A DNA stretch of 64,000 bases from Planctomycetota bacterium (GCA_024276195.1 JAJRXR010000014.1:1-64000), one strand, 5' to 3'; positions 42,462 through 51,443 are shown, counted from the stretch's first letter. Notes: generated from the sequence alone by a model not told the origin. Numbers and translations: made by a program.

Positions 42462-43136
42462 GTGAAGCTGATTGTGGGGCTTGGAAACCCGGGGCTCGAG
42501 TACGAGCGGACGCGGCACAACGCCGGGTTCATGGCGCTCGACGAGCTGGCACGCCGCCACGCCGGCGGGGCTGTCCCGCGCTCCAAGTTCCACGCGGCTC
42601 TGCTCGACGCCTCCATCAACGGCGAGAAATGCCTGCTCATGAGGCCGACCACCTTCATGAACCGCTCGGGCCTGAGCGTGGGCGAGGCGATCCGTTTCTA
42701 CAAGCTCGAGCCGAGCGAGGACATGCTCGTGCTCGTCGATGAGGTGGCCCTGCCCGTCGGCGAGGTCCGAATCCGCCCGAGCGGGTCGGACGGCGGGCAC
42801 AACGGGCTGGGCGACATCAGCCGTGCGCTCGGCGGGGCGGACTACCCACGCCTGCGCATCGGCATCGGCGCGGTCCCGAAGTTCATGGTCCGGGCGGACT
42901 GGGTCCTGTCCCGGTTCATGAGTGAGGAGAAAGCGGACGTGGAGCGCGCCATAAAGAGCGCGGCGGACGCGACGGAGATGGCGCTGTCCAAGGGACTCGA
43001 CGCCGCCATGAACACATTCAACCGCAGGATCTCCCAGGAACAACCCCAACCCAAGGACGGGGTGAAGGCGGGCGATCAGGCGGATAGCGATACAGAACCG
43101 AAGCGAACAACGAACACAGAATCGGAGACGAAGTGA
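42462..43136 (+). CDS. pth: Peptidyl-tRNA hydrolase
   Basis: Pth frees tRNA from stalled peptidyl-tRNA. GTG 42462 is preferred to TTG 42444 because GAAGGAG sits 8-10 bases before it and the protein then starts MKLIVGLGNPGLEYERTRHN, as in the family. The catalytic residues of the RHNAGF and RPTTFMNRSG motifs are present, with VDEVALPVGEVRIRPSGSDG and NGLGDISRALG after them. The 224-residue length exceeds the usual 190 by a hydrophilic, Glu/Lys/Pro-rich tail. It overlaps rpsF. Confidence 0.94.
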   Translation: MKLIVGLGNPGLEYERTRHNAGFMALDELARRHAGGAVPRSKFHAALLDASINGEKCLLMRPTTFMNRSGLSVGEAIRFYKLEPSEDMLVLVDEVALPVGEVRIRPSGSDGGHNGLGDISRALGGADYPRLRIGIGAVPKFMVRADWVLSRFMSEEKADVERAIKSAADATEMALSKGLDAAMNTFNRRISQEQPQPKDGVKAGDQADSDTEPKRTTNTESETK

Positions 43137-43693
43137 TGACAGAGACAGCGGTAAAGACGAACCCGTACGAGGTGATGTTCCTGACCAGCCAGGGGGCCGC
43201 GGCGGACCTGAACGCACTGGTGGAGCACATCAGCGAGCTGTTCAGCCGTGCGGGCTCGGAGATCATCTCGCTGCGCAAGTGGGACGAGCGCCGCCTGGCG
43301 TTCCCGATCGAGAAGCAGAAGCGCGGGGTGTACTTCCTCGCGTACGCCAACATGCCGATTGACGGCCCGGCCCACCTCGAGCGCGACTGCGTGATCTCCG
43401 AGAAGATCATGCGGGTGCTGCTGACCAAGGCGGACCACCTGTCGATGGACGAGATCACGGTTCACGACAAGCGCGACGAGCTGGCGACGGAGGCCAAGCT
43501 CCGGGCCGAGCAGGGCGAGACCGAGACGGAGAAGCGCACGACCGTCTCGCTCGGCGCCCCGGTCGTCGAGCAAGCCCCGGCGCCCGAGGCCCCGGCTGCG
43601 GACGCGGCAGGCGAGGGCGCCCCCAAGACCGAGACCGCCCCCGCGGAGACCGAGACCACCCCCGAGACCAAAACCGAGGCCAGCGAGGGCTGA
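43136..43693 (+). CDS. rpsF: 30S ribosomal protein S6
   Basis: bS6 binds the central domain of 16S rRNA with S18. The 185-residue product is taken from ATG 43136 (the GTG at 43133 is also possible), overlapping pth (TGATG). It shows NPYEVMFLTSQGAAADLNAL, EIISLRKWDERRLAFPIEKQK and the basic S6 ending. After about residue 115 the chain is a Glu/Pro/Ala/Thr-rich tail; typical S6 ends near 95-130. Confidence 0.94.
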   Translation: MTETAVKTNPYEVMFLTSQGAAADLNALVEHISELFSRAGSEIISLRKWDERRLAFPIEKQKRGVYFLAYANMPIDGPAHLERDCVISEKIMRVLLTKADHLSMDEITVHDKRDELATEAKLRAEQGETETEKRTTVSLGAPVVEQAPAPEAPAADAAGEGAPKTETAPAETETTPETKTEASEG

Positions 43694-43786
43694 TCTGGGC
43701 GGGTTGCCCTGTCGGTTCCTCCTTGTATGGGGGAGGAGCCTGTTAGAATCATCCGGCGCCCGAGGTGGGCGCGATGGGAGGTTGGT

Positions 43787-44233
43787 ATGGCCGGCAACGT
43801 GAACAAGGTTTTCCTGATGGGCAACCTGACGCGGGATGTGGAGATGCGTTCCCTGCCCAGCGGGATGAACGTGGGCAACTTCGGGATCGCCGTCAACGAG
43901 CGGTTCAAGTCCAAGGACGGCGAGTGGCAAGAGCGGGTCAACTTCATCGACTGCGAGGTCTGGGGACGCACCGCCGAGATCATGAGCCAGTACCTGAAGA
44001 AGGGCAGGCCGGCATTTATCGAGGGCAGGCTCCGCCTCGACCAGTGGGAAGACAAGCAGGGACAGAAGCGGTCCAAGCTCAAGGTCGTTGTTGACAACTT
44101 CCAGTTCGTCGATTCTCGCACCGATGGAGGTGGTGGTGGGGGCGGTGGATCTAGCGGGGGCGGCTCGGGCCAGTCCCAGGTCAGCGTGCCCGACGACTCG
44201 CCGGCGATCGATCACGACGACATCCCGTTCTGA
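43787..44233 (+). CDS. ssb: Single-stranded DNA-binding protein
   Basis: SSB coats single-stranded DNA. The 148-residue protein starts at ATG 43787 (MAGNVNKVFLMGNLTRDVEM). The OB fold covers about 1-112, with NFIDCEVWGRTAEIMSQYLKK and EGRLRLDQWEDKQGQKRSKL. A Gly/Ser-rich flexible linker follows, and the protein ends DDIPF, the tip that binds replication and repair partners. Order rpsF-ssb-rplI is conserved, but rpsR, which usually lies between ssb and rplI, is missing. Confidence 0.96.
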   Translation: MAGNVNKVFLMGNLTRDVEMRSLPSGMNVGNFGIAVNERFKSKDGEWQERVNFIDCEVWGRTAEIMSQYLKKGRPAFIEGRLRLDQWEDKQGQKRSKLKVVVDNFQFVDSRTDGGGGGGGGSSGGGSGQSQVSVPDDSPAIDHDDIPF

Positions 44234-44374
44234 TTACGCCTAGGATCTTTGCCCGGGGTCACATGCTGGCCCGGGGACATGCTGGGGCCTGCCCGCCGGT
44301 GTCGGTGGGAACGTCGGGCTCCTCAACTGCCCGCCCAACTCCGGGGCGGGTCCAGGACAGCGAAGGAGGCCAGC

Positions 44375-44959
44375 GTGCCCAAGACCATTCAGCTTTTGCT
44401 TACCGAGAACGTCGATAACCTCGGCATCGTCGGCGATGTCGTGAGTGTCAAGGTCGGGTACGCCCGGAACTATCTGCTCCCGCGTGAGCTGGCGACGCCG
44501 CCGAGCGACGAGCTGATGAAGGGTCTCGCGGCCAAGCGGGCGCAGGCGGAGAAGGACGTGGCCGCGCTGCGTTCGTCACGCCAGGAGCTCATCGGGCGCC
44601 TCGACGGCATCGAGATCACGATGCTCCGGGCCTGCAACGACCAGGGACACCTGTACGGCTCCGTCACCCAGCAGGACATCGCGTCCGGCCTGGCGGAACT
44701 GGGCTACGACGTCAAACCCCGCGAGGTCCGCCTGGCGCAGACGATCAAACGCCTCGACGCCTTCGAGGTCAGCGTCAAGTTTGACTCGGATCTCGAGGCG
44801 ACCATCAAGCTGCACGTCATGCCCGACCGCGAGATGGAGGATGACGATCGCGAGGAGATGGAGTTCGACAACGAGGGCGAGCTGATCGAGAAGAAGCCCA
44901 AGAAGAAGGCGGACAAGGCCGAGGTCGAGGCCGGCGCCGAGGCCAGTACTGAGGGTTGA
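44375..44959 (+). CDS. rplI: 50S ribosomal protein L9
   Basis: bL9 has an N-terminal rRNA-binding domain and a C-terminal domain joined by a long helix. The 194-residue product begins at GTG 44375 after GAAGGAGG. It starts PKTIQLLLTENVDNLGIVGD and continues VVSVKVGYARNYLLPRELAT, then the long helix (LAAKRAQAEKDVAALRSSRQ). The C-terminal 45 residues beyond the usual end (about 150) are Glu/Asp/Lys-rich. A terminator follows at 44990. Confidence 0.96.
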   Translation: MPKTIQLLLTENVDNLGIVGDVVSVKVGYARNYLLPRELATPPSDELMKGLAAKRAQAEKDVAALRSSRQELIGRLDGIEITMLRACNDQGHLYGSVTQQDIASGLAELGYDVKPREVRLAQTIKRLDAFEVSVKFDSDLEATIKLHVMPDREMEDDDREEMEFDNEGELIEKKPKKKADKAEVEAGAEASTEG

Positions 44960-44989
44960 GGCCAGAGTTCTGGAACCCATCAACGAACG

Positions 44990-45023
44990 CCGCCCCCGCG
45001 ACCGACGCGGGGGCGGTTTTTTT
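44990..45023 (+). terminator. Intrinsic terminator after rplI
   Basis: An 11-bp perfect GC stem (arms 44990-45000 and 45006-45016, loop of 5) is followed by seven T's. Confidence 0.9.
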
Positions 45024-45050
45024 ATGTCAACGCTGAGGCGTGTTCAGTCA

Positions 45051-45147
45051 GAGCCGCGAGCATAAGCTCGCGCTGGATCAACCGAGCCGCGAGCGTGAGC
45101 TCGCGAGGGGCGCCGAATACAGCGCGAGCTCACGCTCGCGGCTCGGT
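45051..45147. repeat. Palindromic REP-like repeat cluster
   Basis: Three copies of GAGCCGCGAGCxTxAGCTCGCG lie here: 45051-45072, 45084-45105 and, inverted, 45123-45144. The last two, with flanking bases, form a perfect 25-bp inverted repeat (arms 45081-45105 and 45123-45147, 17-base loop). It lies just past the stop of the minus-strand gene. A related element lies at 52802-52865. Confidence 0.88.
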
Positions 45148-45155
45148 TCTGGACC

Positions 45156-47000
45156 CTATCCGCCCTGGCGTTGGTCGCACTCGAAGGGCGCCTCGAACTT
45201 GAGGATGGCCTTGTCGCCCAGGACGTAGTGGCTGATCTTGGCGCCGCGGCTGACGACAAAGAGCAGGCGGAGCTTCTGGTCCGTGCGCGCCCGGGAGAGT
45301 GATTTGGGCAGCTCGCGGAGACTCGCGATGGTCTTCGAGGGTGTGTAGCGGATCCAGACGCCCTCGCTGTCCTCGTAGACCCAGCCGATGGCCTCGTAGT
45401 AGGCGCCATTGGTATCGACGAGGCGCGGGGGCAGATCGGCATCGAGCGCGCGGACGACCGGGCTGAGCAGGCTCGCGGGCATGTCTTCGCCCGAGACGCC
45501 GATCTGGACCATGTTCTGGTCCGAGGCGACGCCGAAGCGTTCGACGCGGAAGTTCCGCTCGGCGTTGCGCCCGGCCTTGGACTCTTCTTCGGAGAACGAG
45601 CCCTCGCCGCCGAAGATGGCGTTGCTCTTGCCGTCCTCCTCGACCACGAGCCCGCGCTTGGCGGTCGTGCGGTCGAGCGAATAGCCCAGGCGGTTGGAGA
45701 TGTAGACGCCCGGGGGGGTCAGTGTCCTGGCGAACGAGACTTTAACATCCGAGTCGGGGACGATGACGGCGTCGGACTCGTCGAACGAGATCTCGGCGCT
45801 GCCCTTGATGAGCGCGCCCGAGGTGATGGCCGCGTCGCGGTCGCTCGGCTCGTCGTAGCGGATGGGCTCGGTCGCCTGGGGGAGATCGGTCAGGGGGAGG
45901 CGGGCGTTTTTGACGCTCAGGGCGATCGGGTGATAGCCGGCGGGGACGATGAACTCGAAGGCCATTTTGACGGCCGAGGCCCCGCCGACGGACGCGATGT
46001 AGATGTCCTCGGCGTCGTAGCGCCAGCGTCCGTACAGATTTCCCTCTTTGGCCTCAGCCTGGCTGATGCTCGCGATGGGGAAGATGACGGTCGAGCGGTC
46101 GCCTTCGGCGTTCTCGTCGGTCTTCTCGGCGATCATAAAGATCTGCCCGTTGGACATGAGCACCTGGGCGCCCTTGGAATCTTCCTTGGCGCCCGCCTTG
46201 AACTCGATGACGTAGCCGAAGAGCTGGCCTGTGCTGACGGGCTCGCCGCTGATGTCCCGGTACTTCTGCGGCGTTTCGTCGAAGGTGTCGGTGAGCAGAT
46301 CGCGGGCGGGGGCGGATTCGGAGCCGACGGTGTAGGCGCGGACGAGGCGGAAGTCGTCGTTGTTGAAGGTGTTGCGACCGGCGCCGTCGCCCGGGCTGAT
46401 GCGGGCGGCGAAGCCGGTGAGCTCGATATTCGGGCGCCACTTGGTCAGCGGTTCGCTGGTCGAGAGGGCGTTCTCGCTCATCGTGCCGTAGAGGTTGGCG
46501 ACGATGGAATCGACGGGGAGCCAGAGCTTGTCCTTGCGGACGAGGCTGCCGTCGCGGTCGTCGGAATACCAGATGGGCTGGTAGCCGAGGAAGTTGGTAC
46601 TCAGGCGGAAGTAGCCGACGCTCAGGACGAGGAAGCCGACGGCGATGACGGAGGAGGCCCCGCCGCAGATGACCCCGCCGGCGTAATCGACCGCAGTCGC
46701 CTGGGCGACGTTGGCGATGACGAGCTTGTCAACGATCACACGCAGGAGGACGAGCGAGACGACAAAGGGAACGAGCAGGCCGATGCCCCAGCTCATGCCG
46801 TGGAGAAAGCGGAGCCAGCCCGAGGTGGGGAGCACGCTCACAAGCAGCTCGGAGAGCGGCTCCCAGAAGGCGAAGGCGATGGCGCCTGCGGCCAGCGTGC
46901 ATAGCAGGTGCAGGAAGGCGCTGAAGAACCCCCGGGTCATCCAGAGGTACGCGAGCCCGAGCACGCAGGCGACGACGATCAGGTTGAACACAAGCAGCAT
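45156..47000 (-). CDS. CvpA-like membrane protein with a large soluble domain
   Basis: This 614-residue protein starts at ATG 47000 (MLLVFNLIVVACVLGLAYLW). The first 160 residues hold about four membrane helices (about 3-22, 25-48, 67-88 and 108-130), resembling the CvpA family of small membrane proteins. The rest (about 165-614) is a single long soluble region, mostly beta-like, with DVKVSFARTLTPPGVYISNR and similar strands. No catalytic motif is seen. It is the last gene of a minus-strand run with the PilB-like gene (43 bases upstream) and pilT, so it may be part of an export or pilus complex. A CvpA-plus-large-domain fusion is unusual. Confidence 0.65.
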   Translation of the reverse strand: MLLVFNLIVVACVLGLAYLWMTRGFFSAFLHLLCTLAAGAIAFAFWEPLSELLVSVLPTSGWLRFLHGMSWGIGLLVPFVVSLVLLRVIVDKLVIANVAQATAVDYAGGVICGGASSVIAVGFLVLSVGYFRLSTNFLGYQPIWYSDDRDGSLVRKDKLWLPVDSIVANLYGTMSENALSTSEPLTKWRPNIELTGFAARISPGDGAGRNTFNNDDFRLVRAYTVGSESAPARDLLTDTFDETPQKYRDISGEPVSTGQLFGYVIEFKAGAKEDSKGAQVLMSNGQIFMIAEKTDENAEGDRSTVIFPIASISQAEAKEGNLYGRWRYDAEDIYIASVGGASAVKMAFEFIVPAGYHPIALSVKNARLPLTDLPQATEPIRYDEPSDRDAAITSGALIKGSAEISFDESDAVIVPDSDVKVSFARTLTPPGVYISNRLGYSLDRTTAKRGLVVEEDGKSNAIFGGEGSFSEEESKAGRNAERNFRVERFGVASDQNMVQIGVSGEDMPASLLSPVVRALDADLPPRLVDTNGAYYEAIGWVYEDSEGVWIRYTPSKTIASLRELPKSLSRARTDQKLRLLFVVSRGAKISHYVLGDKAILKFEAPFECDQRQGG

Positions 47001-47043
47001 GGCTGACTCCTCGATGCTTCGAGACTCGGTGGTCTGATCGGTC

Positions 47044-48810
47044 TTACCCGGCCTTGACGGGCGCCTCGCCTGCGGCGCCGGATTTCTTCTTCGATTTCTG
47101 CTTTGACGGGGCGGACGCGGTGACGCGCATGACCTCTTCGATGCTGGTGACGCCCTCGACGGCGCGGCGCAGGGCCGCCTGCTGGATGGACGGGCGTTGC
47201 GTTTTACGCAGGGCGTTGCGCAGGGCGATCCAGTCCTGGCCCGCGATGAGCGAGCGCATCTCGTCGTCGAGGACGTAGACCTCGAAGACGCCGATCTGCC
47301 CGACATAGCCGAGCCCCTGGCAGACCGGGCAGACCTCGGGCTTGTTGCGGATGAGCACCTGTCCGCCCTTCTTGTGCAGCTGCTTGACCTTGTCCGGGGG
47401 CAGCCCGAGCTTCTGGAGGATCTCGGGCGGGGGTTGGTACGGCACGCGGCAGTTGTCGCACAGCTTGCGCAGCAGGCGCTGGGCGATGAGCCCCTTGAGC
47501 CCCTCGCCGGCGAGCTTCGCGTCGCCTACCGCTTTGACCCACAGCTGCGCCGAGGCCAACGCCCCGTCGCCCTTGATCGAGACGTACACCCGCGAGCGGC
47601 TCAGGTCCGCCTTGGCGATCTCCTTGGCCGTATCGACATCGGGCAGCTCCATCACGCTGACCACGTCCGGGTCGCGCCGGAGCACGGACCGCACGGTCGA
47701 GGCGAAGTCCGGCCCGTCGTCCTTCGCCTCGTACACGATCTGGCGCACGCCCTCGAGCATGTCCTCGGATTCGGTCTCGACGGTCTGCACGTTCTGCGTG
47801 TAGGCGTCGTGGAGGTTGAGCATGGAGTAGGCGGTGGTGGTGCGTCCGTGGTCACTCGGCGCCGCGAGCAGGACGACCCCGCCCTCGATCTGCCCGAGCG
47901 CCTTGACGTCTTCGAGCTGCTGATCGAGGAATCCGAGCTTCTCGATCGGGCGGCGCACGGCCTTGTCCGGGTCGAACACCAGCGTCAGGCGCATCCCGCT
48001 CTTGGACCCGCTTGTGACAATCTTGACGCCCGTCTCCCCGGCGCCGCCCGTCACCTTGATCATGCCCGAGATCTTGCGCCGACGGTCCTTGATATCCAGC
48101 TCGGCGCACGACTTCCAGAAATCGATCAGGGTGATCGCGTCGGCGGTCGGGATCGCGTCGCCCGCCTGGCGGACGCCGTCGATCAGGTACGACGCGGCGT
48201 ACGTCGCCTCCGTCGCGGGCGCGAAGTCCACCTGCGACGCGCGGACTTGGCTGGCCTTGATGAAAATATGCTCGGCGTTGGCGCGGATCGCGTAGTCCGG
48301 TGTGTCCTTGTTCGGCGCCTGCACCGCGATGCCCGAGGCGTTCTTGATTTCGAGCTGGACCGTCGCCTGCTGCTTGGACGCCGCCTTCACCTCGCGGGCC
48401 TCGCTGATCTTCGAGAAATCCAGGCGGATGTGCTGGCTCTCGGGGACGCGCTCGTCCTTGTTGGTGATCGCGGCGAACAACGCAATATCGATCCCCAGGA
48501 TCAGCACCACCGACGTGAACCCGAGCAGGACCCCCCCGATGCCCGGGACCGGCATCAGAAAGCCCGCGATCAACGCCAGCATTCCTGCGGTCATGTGGAT
48601 CGCGTTCCACTTCTCACGCCCGAGAAAGAAGCGGGCGGCGTGCTTGTCGAACAGCGTCGAGATCAGCCACGCCCACGCCACGAACGGCGCAAACAGCAGC
48701 AGCGGCTTCCACCATGACACAAGCTGGTGGGCCGTCTCGGCGAGCGTGAGGACGCCGGCGCTGGGCGGGAGGGTCATGGCGAGGAGCGTTGGTTCTTGGA
48801 GGGTGCTCAC
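47044..48810 (-). CDS. Membrane-anchored GspE/PilB-like protein with a degenerate ATP site
   Basis: This 588-residue protein starts at GTG 48810 (ATG 48777 is an alternative). The N-terminus has about three membrane helices (about 33-53, 73-90, 94-114), which normal PilB/GspE ATPases lack. The rest follows the type II secretion ATPase layout. The Walker A position reads APSDHGRTT (317-325) instead of GPTGSGKTT, and the Walker B region reads DPDVVSVMELPD (380-391). The His-box region reads SIKGDGA instead of TLHTNDA. The zinc site is kept: CDNC (451-454) and CPVC (494-497). It is therefore probably a non-hydrolysing relative that acts structurally, next to the intact PilT (67 bases upstream). 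Confidence 0.75.
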   Translation of the reverse strand: MSTLQEPTLLAMTLPPSAGVLTLAETAHQLVSWWKPLLLFAPFVAWAWLISTLFDKHAARFFLGREKWNAIHMTAGMLALIAGFLMPVPGIGGVLLGFTSVVLILGIDIALFAAITNKDERVPESQHIRLDFSKISEAREVKAASKQQATVQLEIKNASGIAVQAPNKDTPDYAIRANAEHIFIKASQVRASQVDFAPATEATYAASYLIDGVRQAGDAIPTADAITLIDFWKSCAELDIKDRRRKISGMIKVTGGAGETGVKIVTSGSKSGMRLTLVFDPDKAVRRPIEKLGFLDQQLEDVKALGQIEGGVVLLAAPSDHGRTTTAYSMLNLHDAYTQNVQTVETESEDMLEGVRQIVYEAKDDGPDFASTVRSVLRRDPDVVSVMELPDVDTAKEIAKADLSRSRVYVSIKGDGALASAQLWVKAVGDAKLAGEGLKGLIAQRLLRKLCDNCRVPYQPPPEILQKLGLPPDKVKQLHKKGGQVLIRNKPEVCPVCQGLGYVGQIGVFEVYVLDDEMRSLIAGQDWIALRNALRKTQRPSIQQAALRRAVEGVTSIEEVMRVTASAPSKQKSKKKSGAAGEAPVKAG

Positions 48811-48876
48811 CGGGCGGGTTTCCTGGCGGAGGGTGATAGAGCGGGGCGCACCGGGGCGCCGCCGGCTCCTGAGCGG

Positions 48877-50043
48877 CTACTTGAGCTTCTTGAGTTTCAT
48901 GATGAGGTCGTCAACGTTGGGCGAGTTCTCTTGCGCGACGCGCATGTGGATGAACTCCTCCTCGACGAGCTTTACGAGCGAGTCGTTGAAGTCGATCATC
49001 CCGACCTGGCGGGCCTCGACCGAGTTGAGCACGTCACGCAGCTCGCCCTCACGCCCGTCGAGGACGAACTTGCGGACGACCGTGTTGCCGATGAGGATCT
49101 CCAGCGCGGGGATCCGGTGGATTTTTTCGTGGAGCGTGGGCAGGAGCTTCTGGTACACGAACGAGCGCATCTGGTAGCCCAGGATCTTGCGGACCTGCTC
49201 GACCTCGTCCTGCGGGAACAGGCCGTAGATGCGGCTGAACGTCTGAGTCGTGCTCGAGGCGTGGATGGTGCCGTAGACGAGGTGCCCGGTCTCGGCGGCG
49301 TGCAGGGCCGCCTCGAACGTCTCCTGGTCGCGCATCTCGCCGATGAGCACGATGTCCGGGTTCTCACGCACGAGCGCCCGGAGCGCGATCTTGAAGTCGA
49401 GGCAGTCGATGCCGATCTCACGCTGGTTGATCGTCGCCTTCTTATCCTCGAAGATGTACTCGATCGGATCCTCGATCGTGAGGATGTGGACGCTCTTGCG
49501 CGCGTTGACGTAGTCGAGCATCGAGGCGATGGTCGTGGACTTGCCCGAGCCCGTCACGCCGCACAGCAGCACGATGCCCTGCGGCTGCATTGCGATGTCC
49601 GACATGATCGGGGGCAGGTGCAGCCCCTCGAACGGGAGGATGTTGCTCGTGATGTTCCGGGCCGCGACCGAGAGCTTGCCCCGCGCCTGGAACAGGTTCA
49701 CGCGGAAGCGGTTCTTCTCCGAATAGTTGTACGCAAAGTCCACGGACCCGAACTTGTGCAGGTAGGCGAACTGATCTTCGGTGAGGATGTGCTGGGCGAT
49801 CTTGAGGAACTCCTCGCCCGTCACCTTGGGCACGTCGAGCGCCTTGAGCGAACCCTTGAGGCGGATCTTGGGCTGCTGCTCCGACTTCATGATGAGGTCG
49901 GACGCCTCGAACTTGATCGTCGCCTTGAGAAAGTCGCCCCAGCGCGTCGCGTGCGGGTCGTGCTTCTCGCTCCCGGTGACGTCGAGGCTGACGTGACCAG
50001 CGCTGGTGTCGTCGAGGTTTGCATCTGTTGTAGAGGGCGTCAT
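48877..50043 (-). CDS. PilT-family type IV pilus retraction ATPase
   Basis: PilT powers pilus disassembly and twitching. This 388-residue protein starts at ATG 50043. A short disordered leader is followed by a PAS-like N-domain (EASDLIMKSEQQPKIRLKGS). The ATPase core has Walker A GVTGSGKST (162-170), the Asp box ILTIEDPIEYIFEDKKATIN, Walker B NPDIVLIGEMRDQETFEAAL and His box LVYGTIHASSTTQTFSR. All appear intact. It is the first gene of the minus-strand run followed by the degenerate PilB-like gene and the CvpA-like gene. No pilin or other pil gene is seen in the window. Confidence 0.88.
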   Translation of the reverse strand: MTPSTTDANLDDTSAGHVSLDVTGSEKHDPHATRWGDFLKATIKFEASDLIMKSEQQPKIRLKGSLKALDVPKVTGEEFLKIAQHILTEDQFAYLHKFGSVDFAYNYSEKNRFRVNLFQARGKLSVAARNITSNILPFEGLHLPPIMSDIAMQPQGIVLLCGVTGSGKSTTIASMLDYVNARKSVHILTIEDPIEYIFEDKKATINQREIGIDCLDFKIALRALVRENPDIVLIGEMRDQETFEAALHAAETGHLVYGTIHASSTTQTFSRIYGLFPQDEVEQVRKILGYQMRSFVYQKLLPTLHEKIHRIPALEILIGNTVVRKFVLDGREGELRDVLNSVEARQVGMIDFNDSLVKLVEEEFIHMRVAQENSPNVDDLIMKLKKLK

Positions 50044-50366
50044 TACTCGGGCATCCTCCGAACCGGACCACGCGCTCGAGCGGGTCTGGTGGGTCGTTCA
50101 TGCTCCCGCGTCCGGGCTGGCCCGGCGCGGGACAAACATCCTATTCTCATCGCGGGGCGTTCTCCGGCTTGAACCAGCCCGAATCCTCCGATTCGCACCA
50201 GAGGCGGCGCGGGTTGCCCACGGGCGGGATCAAAGAAAGCGGGCCCGCCGTTGGGCGGACCCGCGTCGTGAACGGTTTTTGCGACGCCCTGGCGTCACAG
50301 TGGGGGGGAAACCACGGGATCTCGCCCGTTTCGCCCCAGAGTCAGCCCGGTTATGCCCGGGTCATC
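50044..50366. other. Intergenic region between pilT and the sigma gene
   Basis: About 320 bases hold the sigma-factor terminator (50231-50264) and, between it and 50043, the presumed pilT promoter, which I could not assign. No coding frame is convincing. Confidence 0.45.
50231..50264 (-). terminator. Intrinsic terminator after the sigma-70 gene
   Basis: An 11-position stem with one mismatch (arms 50239-50249 and 50254-50264, loop of 4) is followed on the minus strand by TTTCTTTG. Confidence 0.75.
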
Positions 50367-51443
50367 TCAGCGGGCGCTGACCTCGACACCCTCTTCGGCG
50401 GCCTCCTCCGCCTCGCGGGTGCCCAGGAAGTTCACCTCCAGCTGCGTGCGGATCTTCTCCATCGCCTTGTTCTGGATCTGGCGCACACGCTCCTTGGTGA
50501 CCCCGATGATCTGCCCGACCTGCTCGAGGGTCATGGGCTTCTCGCCGGACTCGCTCTCAAGCCCGAACCGGTGTTCAATGACGGTCCGCTCGACGGTCGT
50601 CAGCTCGGCGCTGTTGTCCATCACGATCCGTCGGACCTCGTCGGCCGCGTCCTTCTCGAAGCCGGCGCGCTTCGTCTCCAGATAATCCGACTTCTCCAGC
50701 TTCGGGTCGAAATCGGTCGGGAAACGCTGGCGGTACTTGCTCAGCTTCATCCCCTGGCGGCTGAACGCCTTGAGAATCGCCCGGCACGCGTACGTCGAGA
50801 ACTTGAACCCTCGCCCGGCGTCGAACTTGTCCACCGCACGCAGCAGCGCCATGTTCCCCTCGGACACCAGGTCCGCGAAGTCCACCTCGCTCATCCGCGT
50901 CCGCTTGGCCATCGCCAGCACCAGCGCCAGGTTCGTCTCGGCGATCTGCTCGCGGATCCGATCCGCCCGTCGGTGCCAGCCCAGAAGCAGCAGCGCCAGC
51001 TCCGGCGTTGGCTTCTTCCCCGGGCTCGACCAGACCTCCTGCTGCAGCTTCCACACTCGGAAACGCGCGTAGTTGAACTGGTAGAACAGCACACGCTCCT
51101 CGGCGCCCGTCAGGATCACCTGCTGCGTGCTCTTGACCGTCCGCGAGCGGGCCGACGTGATGTCGTCCATCACCGGGTGGTACCAGGTCGTATCGGGCTT
51201 GGCGACGTCCGGAGCCTCGTCATAAATCGACGCCTCGGCGCCCTCCTCGCGGAAGACCTCCGAATCGATGAAATCCTGCTCTTTCGTCAGGATCTGCGTG
51301 AGCAGACGCTCGTCTTCCTGCGACAAGCGCCGGCGCGGCGTTCGTGACGAGCGAGGCGTCGCCGTCCGGGTCACACCAACCCGGTGCCGTCGGCGAACCT
51401 GCTCAAGCGGGCTCGGAGCCTTCTGTGGTCCTTGCTGCATCAT
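50367..51443 (-). CDS. Sigma-70 family RNA polymerase sigma factor
   Basis: This 358-residue sigma factor is taken from ATG 51443, with AAGGAC upstream; a TTG at 51476 is possible. After a basic N-terminus of about 90 residues, region 2 begins with NLALVLAMAKRTRMSEVDFADLVSEGN, followed by RAVDKFDAGRGFKFSTYACRAI. Region 2.4 reads KAFSRQGMKLSKYRQRFP, unlike the housekeeping WWIRQAI...; region 3 is short. Region 4 has the helix-turn-helix TLEQVGQIIGVTKERVRQIQ, as in housekeeping sigmas. It is probably an alternative primary-like sigma with its own promoter preference. It stands alone with its own terminator. Confidence 0.88.
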   Translation of the reverse strand: MMQQGPQKAPSPLEQVRRRHRVGVTRTATPRSSRTPRRRLSQEDERLLTQILTKEQDFIDSEVFREEGAEASIYDEAPDVAKPDTTWYHPVMDDITSARSRTVKSTQQVILTGAEERVLFYQFNYARFRVWKLQQEVWSSPGKKPTPELALLLLGWHRRADRIREQIAETNLALVLAMAKRTRMSEVDFADLVSEGNMALLRAVDKFDAGRGFKFSTYACRAILKAFSRQGMKLSKYRQRFPTDFDPKLEKSDYLETKRAGFEKDAADEVRRIVMDNSAELTTVERTVIEHRFGLESESGEKPMTLEQVGQIIGVTKERVRQIQNKAMEKIRTQLEVNFLGTREAEEAAEEGVEVSAR

